Positions 1 to 9,200 of a stretch of DNA of 64,000 bases are shown here, piece by piece (positions within the stretch are counted from its first letter, which is position 1; the number at the start of each line of letters is the position of its first letter). A program made the translations under genes and the position numbers. Below the pieces are notes generated by a model, which was not told the DNA's origin, searched no databases, and saw only the letters and a program-made list of their open reading frames with translations. The stretch is from Arcuatula senhousia (taxonomy: Eukaryota > Mollusca > Bivalvia > Mytilida > Mytilidae), in NCBI GenBank assembly GCA_963971305.1, contig OZ020305.1, positions 5,737,001-5,801,000 of the forward strand, read 5' to 3'.

Positions 1-59
1 TACAACGCTATGAACACAATTCTTAAACGTCCTGCTTATTAAAACTTTCGAAACCGTAC

Positions 60-245
60 TCTCTCCAATTAGAAAATGTTTGGTGGCAGCAACAGCGGCG
101 TCATAAGCCTCATTATGCAGATGGTAATGTGGTGACAGATGTTCTAATGTCGTATCTTTGTTTATCCCACATCTGGCTATCAGCTTCCTGCTCTCATCGT
201 TAGGACCGCCGTGGCTACATTTACCGGCAGTTTTTCCTTGAGATC
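60..245 (-). CDS. Left VWA7-like gene, exon 6
   Basis: 186 nt, acceptor TTGTGCAG, donor GAGA|GTACGG. Encodes GKCSHGGPNDE, GINKD and LSPHYHLHNEAYDAAVAAT, a signature block of the VWA7 N-terminal region. It is the last exon of this gene visible before the window edge. Confidence 0.92.
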
Positions 246-3200
246 CTGCACAATCATAATAATATTACCTTAAAAAGTACTCAAATAAAACACAAAAAAT
301 TGTGTACATGTAACCAATTTGTTTATTGTATTAAGCCAAAATAGCCAAAAATTCGTTTTCGCTTAAACCGGTGTTGCTACAAGTCGATTCATTTTTCTTT
401 TGAAAAAAAATAAATTATGACAGAAAATTTGATATTTTAATTACCAATTACTGCAAAATTTTAAAATTAAAATCTCTTATTAAGAATCTTGGGTGTGTTA
501 CATTAACTGGTCAAACCTGTTTTCCTTTATACAGATTCTAGAAAGGGTCTGATCAGTTTAGTGTGCTTATAATAACACGGTCCTATTTTTATCGGAAAGA
601 TTAAGCCTGTTGCTAAAAAGTTTGCAAAACCATGCTGTGACGTGCATTCCGTCTTTAGCAGTTTACGAGAAACATTAGTTTCTTAATCGCTTTAATGATT
701 TTAAAACACTTCGTGCTTTAATCAACAAAGGTTTTTTTTAATACACAGTCGAAGCAAATAAAGTTACTTCAACTGTTATGTAGGGCAACGTCCTGTTCTT
801 TTTTAAGTAATAATCATCACTCTAATTTGTAGATTTGTTGTGGTAAAACCTACTTGGTGGTTTGACATTTCCTCTGCCGTGGTAGTATCCACTTGTTAAT
901 TTCTTGGTTATAAGATTATCTTTACACCCCAATCTAAAATGTAATTAGATTTTGTTTTAAGTATTTAAATAAAAGTACAAAGAAGCACCCATGGGGCATT
1001 CAAGTGTCAAAAGTCCGAAAGGGCAACGACAAAACTGGTAAACACGAACAAAAACAGCACGAAAAAACACAAAACGTAAAACCAACCGAAGGGAAAGCAA
1101 CAACGCGAACTCGAGTCGTGACAAGAGTGAACTCGGGTGCTCTGGAAGAGTAAGCGGTTCCTGCCTGCTATAGCACACCAATCGTGTTGCCAATTTCCAA
1201 TTAAGTGTGTCAAATCCGGTAAAGTAAGACAAAACAAATTTCTACCACAAACCAACATCTGCACTCATTTGAGAGATCCCATATTTGTCTACAAGTGCAC
1301 GGTGTCTACCGTATAATTTCTTGAGTGAAGACACGACCGTGGCTTTGCCAAGGAAATCGATGTTATTCCCGCAAGCTCTGGAGTAACGAATCAACTGTGA
1401 TACGAAGACCCCATAAGCAGGAGCGGACATGAAGTTGACGATTGGAAAGTTAAAGTCATCATGTTTGTCATATAGCTTTGTTGAAAATCTTTTTCGAGAT
1501 GTAGATTGAAATATGAAGCAGACATCCTAGAATCCGTTGTGTCCTTTATTTCAGGCTCCTAGGGGTATATGAGATGGAGAAAGTCACCAAATCGAGAATT
1601 GTTTAATGAAAGGACGTCATCAATATAACGGATCGTGAGGTTTAAAGAGAGAGCTAGTCTACGATCTTTTTTGTCTAGAAGAGATTGTAAAAAGTCTGCT
1701 TCATATGAATATAGATACAAATCAGCAAGAAAAGGTGCACAGTTAGTGCCCATTGGCATCCCTATTGTTTGCTGGAAAAAACGTCCACCAAACTGAACAA
1801 ATATGTTATCGATAAGAAAATTGAGCATGTCGACTATTTGGTCTTCTGTATATTTGTTCTTTTTCTTAGACTCATTGATGACAAAGTAAGTCTTACTGTA
1901 ATCGACTACCAAATAAATGTACCTGCGTTTTCCATTCGTTTTGAAAAAGCACCGTTTAATCAGCTGTGCCAATCGTGAGTTGTTCAAGCGGAATTGAAGT
2001 GAAAGAGTGGAGAAATCGAAAGTTTTGATGCTGTTGCAAGATGAAACTGATTTCGAGTTAAGAATGTACAACAATTATTTCTAATTCTTCAATTATCCAC
2101 ATTTGATCGACACCATTTCTAGAATAACAACAATCGAAATATTTCTGGAGGCCGGATTTTATTGCCGTTAGTCACAATGACTGAAGTAAACAGAACTGAA
2201 AGAGGTTTAGTGGTATATTATGATGACCCTGCATTGAAACGCTGTTTACATGGAATTTTTTTGGGAATTCAATACAGGGATTTTGACGCTATTAAACCTG
2301 TGGACATTGTTATTTGCATATATATTTTTTCCGAAGTTATCATCTTCCTACATTCAGTTGTTAAAATATAACAGACAGTATTGTGTATTAAATGCAAGTT
2401 TCCTATTTACTGAAATCATAAAAGAATGTCGTCGATGTAGCCCTTAATTGTTGATATTGCTTCTGTAGTTTCTGTTGTCGATTTTTTTATATACACTTAT
2501 GTCATAAAAGAAATAATTCAATACAAGGATATAACTTCTTTTTCAGAGAAAAGGATTTTTTTCCAACGCACTTGACTCTCTTGAAGTCATCAAATACTAG
2601 ATGTTCTGTCAACTTTTTAAGAACAATTCTAAAACCTGTCTTTTTAAAACAATGTACAGGTGGTAAACAGGGAAAATTTGTTCAGGTGTATTCTCGAAAA
2701 AATTTAAAATGAATTTCACATTAAACAGAAAACATTAAAGTTAGTTCAATTTAAAAAATCACTTGAATTTCATTAGTATAACCGTTAAAATCACGTTAAT
2801 CCTTAGGGAGCGACCATTTGATTTTTATGGGGGGGGAGGCTATGGTGAAATTTGAAATAAAAAGGCAGGATGGCAAACATCTGAAATAAAAAAGGCAGGA
2901 CAGTACTATGAGTAAAAAAAAGGCAGGATGGTATTTTTGGCTAAAAAAAATATAGTTGCTTTAAAAATAAAAAAAATGGGCGCGCAAGCGCAAAAAAAAA
3001 TCCAGGGTCAACTTTTTGCAAAAATTAAAAGGCCGGACGAAGAAAATATCCATAGCCCCCCCCCCCTAAAAATCAAATGGATGCTCCCTTATATCATGTG
3101 AACTTCTTGTAAACAAAATTTCCCCGTGAATTTATAGGGAGAAAATCCTTTAAGCTTCAAGCTTGGATTTCTGTCAGAATAGTCAAACAACAACTTGTTT

Positions 3201-6200
3201 CCTTCGATGACAACATACATATGAAAAAAGGAAAATCTTCATTTTTGTTGATTTTTTTCCGCTTTTCACCACTATTGTGCCAAATTCAAAAGTGGCCGCA
3301 TGCTCTGTTAACATAGATTTTTGATAAGTCTTTACATAGTTGTATTACAAAAGATAAAAATCTTAATACATGGATATACTGGTATGAAAATAAGATGAAT
3401 GTGAAAAATATAGTATTACTAGTTTAAGTTATTTACAAAAGATCTTCAATACACTAAAAAAAGATGCAGCATCATAAATATCACTGTCCCATTTAGCCTG
3501 TATATAATCTGTCATTATTATATTTCACTCATGTTCAAGGTATAAAAAGTTCTTACACAAGTTCTTGGAAAGGACCGAATGCATGATGTCTCACGAAAGA
3601 TATTTGGCGTGTAATTTTATCTTTTATTTATAAGGTTCAACTATAGTTAGTTTTAGCTTGATATGACATGTAACAAAGTGATGTGTTCGTGTTGAACATA
3701 ACAAATAAGTGCGATTTACTTAATTTGCACTTGCTATAAGGCCTAAAATTGATATCACACACAATAAACGTTGTTAATTGATATTTAGTAGTTGTTTCCG
3801 TGTTTTATATGTAGTCTATTTTTCGTCCTGTCTTTGTTTGTGCTTACTGGTTTTGTCTCTGTCCTTCCGGACGTTGAAATTCGGAAATATTGGTATATAT
3901 TGAAATATTATTACCTCTGATTCTTTTTTATGAAAATGATCGCCGTTAACAAATAAGCTCATAAATGATATAATAACCTTTCATCTGTAACATCTTTACA
4001 TGTATCTTCAGTGTTAGAGGCAATAGTCTTTAACTGTTTTCCTGGAACTCCTTAAAAATAAAATGTCAAGGTATTTCAAAGGGGCAATTGAGTCTCGAAG
4101 TGATGCTTGTTTCGGATATGTTGGAATATAGGATATTCACATCTTTTATTCATGGGATAAGGAACATTTAAGGCAATACTTACAGGGATATGGGATATTT
4201 TGTATCCATTTCATTACAGGGATATTGGATATTGGAAAAACACTTTTTTTCGGATATAGGATGTTTGATGAAAAATAGGATATTGATACCCTCCCCTAAA
4301 CAAGCTCCCGAAGTAGACAGAACCCGAAGACATTCAAGACAAAAACAAAAACAACAATACATGTGACGGGTTATGCTGTAAAATCAGCTGTTCCTGAAGA
4401 AGATTAAATGACAAAATACGCAAAGACATGTAAGAGAAATTGAAGATCGTAATACTGGTACAGACATTTTTAGAACTTCGAAATCGGTCATTTGTCCCAA
4501 AAATGCAATTACCCCAGGTCTTTTATGTCTGCTTTTACAATTACGGCCATGCTTTTCGATAAATAAAAATGTGGAATCTACTGTGGTGGAACAATTCTGT
4601 ACACACTTTAATATAATTTTACTTGTATTATATCACATCCAACGAACGACGACGACGACGGACGCCACGCGAATAATGTCATGAGTTCAAATGCCAAAAA
4701 AAAATAAATAATTATACAACATGCATATGTTACCAAAGTCAGTATACGGCGTGGCACCATTCATCTCGACCCAGTTTGTATTGCTGTAAAATGATTGTAT
4801 AGTATATAAACATTCTCCCAACTGTTTCCTTAGTTCTTTTATGTTAGACTTTCGGGCTTCTAATCTCATTCGGCAAGAAACCAAATGGTTGTGTGCTGAA
4901 AAATACAAATACATTTTTCCCTTAACAAGAGGCTCCAAGGAGCCTGAATCGCTCATCTGGTCTTGATGTTGACCCTATAAAGACTTGTGTAGAGCTAAAT
5001 GAGCTGAACATTAAAGCAAGCAGCTTTTCTCTATCTACTATAGTTTTCATTCTGTAGGCCCAAAACATGAAAAACTGTTATCTAGGGACCATAACCCCTA
5101 AAAGGGGTCATCTGAAAACTTCAATCCTATGAAGACTTGTGTAGAGCTAAATGAACTGAATGTTTAAGCAAGCAACAGCTTCTCTCTATATACCGTAGGC
5201 AAAAAACATGAAAAAAAACCTTATTTTAGGGGCCGTAACCCATATAAGGGACCATCTGACAACTTCGACCCTATGGAGACTTTTGTAGAACTAAATGAGC
5301 TGAACATTTAAGCAAGCAACAACTTTTCTCTATCTGTAATAGTTTTCATTCTTTAAGCCAAAAACATAAAAAAAAATATTTTTCACCTTTAAGGGGCTGT
5401 TACTCCAATAAGGGGGTCATCTGACAACTTCGACTCAGTGAAGACTTTTGTAGAGCTTTTGATGCTGAAGCAGTAGCGTGGCAGCAGATTTCATCTGTCT
5501 CTTATATTTTTTTGATTTACTAGCCAAAAACAGTAGTCTGACCCCCCTGGTCTTGTTTTAGTAACGGCGGTCATGTTGTTTTGACGGCTGTCACCATTTG
5601 TGCAATCTTGGTAGAAGACATCCAATAAGTGAAGTGTGCAAAGTTTCAAAGCAATCCCTTCAGTCGTCGTTTTGGAGGAGAAGATTTTCAAAGAAAAGTT
5701 AACGACGACGACGACGAGGGACGGTGACGACGACGGACGCCAAGTAATGGCAATAGCGCACATGGACCTTCGGAATATAAGAATATTCTTTGGGCAGAAT
5801 TTCTCTATTCCCAAATAAATATTTACAAGAAATGTGTTTTGTCATGGCCATAAAAAAACTTAGAAACAAAACTAACATCGGTAGACTAAATTGTGTCGAA
5901 CAAACTTGGCGTTTTAAAGAAGCAGAGGTACCAATGGGGTATCAGAAAGTCAAAAGTCCGAAAGGGCAGAGACAAAACCAGTAAACACCAACAAGAAAGG
6001 GACAAAAAACAGACAACATGTAAAACATGGAAACACAAAATACTGAATATCAATCAACAACCACGCGAACTCCAGTCGAAACAAGAGTGAAACATTTAAA
6101 TCATTACAGATAATTAAAAACATCTTTACAAGCATCATGTTATTTAGAAACTCGGTTGATAATGATTCATGTCACGAAAGATTCAATGCAGCCTTCGCAC

Positions 6201-9200
6201 CTGCAGATGTAAATGATAATACTGAAGCAATTATTTCTTAGTAACATGTTAATATTCAAGTTCGGTAGTTTTGTTATTACCTTTATTTTCTTTTATTTTT
6301 TTGGCGAGTTGATAAAAGTTACAAAACCTGACTTGTGTCCAGGTTTGCCAAACTATTAGAATAAAGAATCGTCATCAAATCGATCGAGATTAAATAGCGA
6401 TTCGTCTTTTACCATTTGCAGAGTTTACAAATGCATTATTTTGGTTTTTTTTTGTAGTGACTTGTATTTATTTTCATATTTAAGACGTATTGTATTTTTT
6501 TTAACTAGTTTCGATTTCAAGGAGGCCTAACCGTTTATCGAGGCATTTTGTCCGTTACGTGTTTCTACCAAAGGTTAACATTACGGTTTTGTCCGTTATA
6601 TGTTGCACGAGGCAGTCCGTTAAGTAGTTTTATGAAAAAAAATCATTTATTTTTACAAAATTAACTCTGAGGCTGAAATATAGTAAATAAGTGAAACTTG
6701 TGATAAATGTGTCCAAATGGTTTTTATTCACGAAAAATATCCCGCAAAAAACATTTTGATTTGATTTGACACTTTTTCGCAAAATGAAAAGGCGGAGACC
6801 TACCCTCTGCAAAAATGTGTCCTTATAATGACGAAAAATGCATTAAAATACGTTATTTTCGTCATTGAAACATTTTTTTGTAGTAAGTCTTGTGCTACTT
6901 GCACAATAAAAAACATAAGAGAAGGATTTTCCGGACCAAAATATTAATATTGGGACAAAAATGCCAAAATTGGTATTACTTTGAGAAACATGGTCCGTTA
7001 AGAGGCACGTGACACTTTTTAGGTCCGTTAATGATGCATGTCTCACATTTTGAAAATACATGTCTGATGGAAATAAACCTTAATATAGCGAATCCCAATT
7101 ACCCAATTACACAATTATTAAAATTGGCAAAATCGTCAAATGTCAAAACAAACGAAATTTGAGAGTTTGAGCAAGCTATCATGTGGATCATTTCTGGAAA
7201 TTTGCCGGGTCCTCTGATATCAGGGATATGCCGAGCAATAGACTTATCATTAACATTAATTTTGTTAGGTACTGCAAAGTTAATTTTAGCATCCAAAGGG
7301 TCATACGAACCATATTCGATAGAGGATTGGCCTGTGTTTTTGTAACCGGACATGAATCGGATAAATTTGTCTTGAAATAGAATTTTACCGAGTGACCAAA
7401 ACTGTTTCGTTGCCTTGAACGGATATCGCATGAGATTTGTAGTTGTTGATGCCAAAAATCGTAAATCGTCGCAGAAAAGAAGAAAGCATATGTTCTGAAA
7501 GTCGAAGGTTTTGTTTGCCACGAGTCGAAAAAAATATTAAGAGGTATGTGAAAAAGCCATTGATCTGCAATTGGAGTATCATTTCAGGAAGTAGTGAGTG
7601 TATTTCTAGGACGTCAGTTTGTATGTGTGGAGTTTTGAAAATTTCGTCGGTTTCAGTACGGTCTAAAGTTCCAGAAAATGTGTCTGTGGTGCAAATTCCT
7701 TCATATTTATATATTTATCTCCATTTATATTTTTTATTTCCATAGTTTTTGTTCTTTTTTCTTTTCATTGCCTAAAATAAATAACCAAACCAGACTGTAT
7801 TGAACCGTTTTCATTATATACATTTATTAATAATAAGAAGCTTTTTGCTTCTTTCATATATTATATACACATGCATTGTATGTTTTCAATACCGTTGTTT
7901 CGTAGAATGATCTAGAATGGTGTTACATGTAAAGCCTTTTGACAATGGTTCATTTTAGACGTGCATATTCAAATGTATGTATTTTAGTTTCGATAATCTA
8001 CATGAATTTTGTCTTTTCTTCTGTATACTAGCGTTCAGTCCTTATAGTAAAATTATGATATGTCAAATCAAACAAAACTATTTTAATCTTCTATCTATTT
8101 ATGTTATTTAAAGGACATAATATTTTGTCACAGGCACTTAACGGACCAACTTAACGGACAAAATAATATGTCGTCAGTCCTTAACGGACCATATTTTATA
8201 ACTTTTCCCCTATTACAAAATTATTATATAACATAGAGCTTTGAAAATTAAACAGAATGTTGATACATTATTGTACTTTCTATGGATATCAACCAAAACA
8301 TATGTTTTGTTTTAAAAAAAGAGAAATTGATAAAAATGAGGTAAACATGTTTACATTTGCGACCTTTAAAATACAAAGGAGCCACACGCCTTTTCATTTT
8401 ATGAAGTTTTAAAGATCTATTTTTACACAAATGCAAATCGTATCGAACAGCCATTCATTTTCATTTTGACAGATGTAATTTTTATAAATCTAAAATGCGT
8501 ATTAATTATGATATAACAAATTAATTACTGACCTTCAGTGTTTTTTCTCGATTATACCTGGTTAACGGACTGTCACGGCGACTTTAACGGACCACAAAAA
8601 CCGTGAAATACCTTTTAACGGACCATATTTCTCGATAAACGGTTAGGCCTCCTTGGATTTGCATGCTTTCAATGTTATTGATCTAATTTCATTTTATTGT
8701 ATTGGTGAAGACTTCACAAGTAGGGAATACGTGTGCCTAATACCTTATTGCAATCTATGCAAATAAAATACGTGAAATGCTGTTTTTGGAGTCTTATTTT
8801 ATGGCAGGGTGGTTAAGTATAACCTAAGCTTAAAGACCTGTCAGACTTCTACTTCCTTTTTGGGATCGTATCGATATGAAACTTGACATGAAAGGAATGG
8901 GGACAATAGGGCCCTCTTTTGGCTTAAAATGTGAAGGTTATGCAAACTTCTCTATATTTGTCAAAAATGTAGTGTAAACTCGGCCTAAAAGAATTTTGAA
9001 TGGATAGGTTGCGATAAGACACCTTTTCAGCCCACCATTAAAGTAAAAAAAAAAATAGGTAAATTCTATCACAAAATGTCTTGTAGGAAAAATAAATGTT
9101 TAACGTTTTTCATGTTTTTGGCTTAGTGAATGAAAACTATAGTAGATAGAGAGAAGCTGTTGCTTGCTTAAATGTTCAGCTCATTAAGCTCTACAAAAGT

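Noticed and set aside
4640..4670. ACGACGACGACGACGG run as a functional repeat
   Set aside because: A short remnant of the mobile unit end that recurs at 5700 and 26170; no separate significance.
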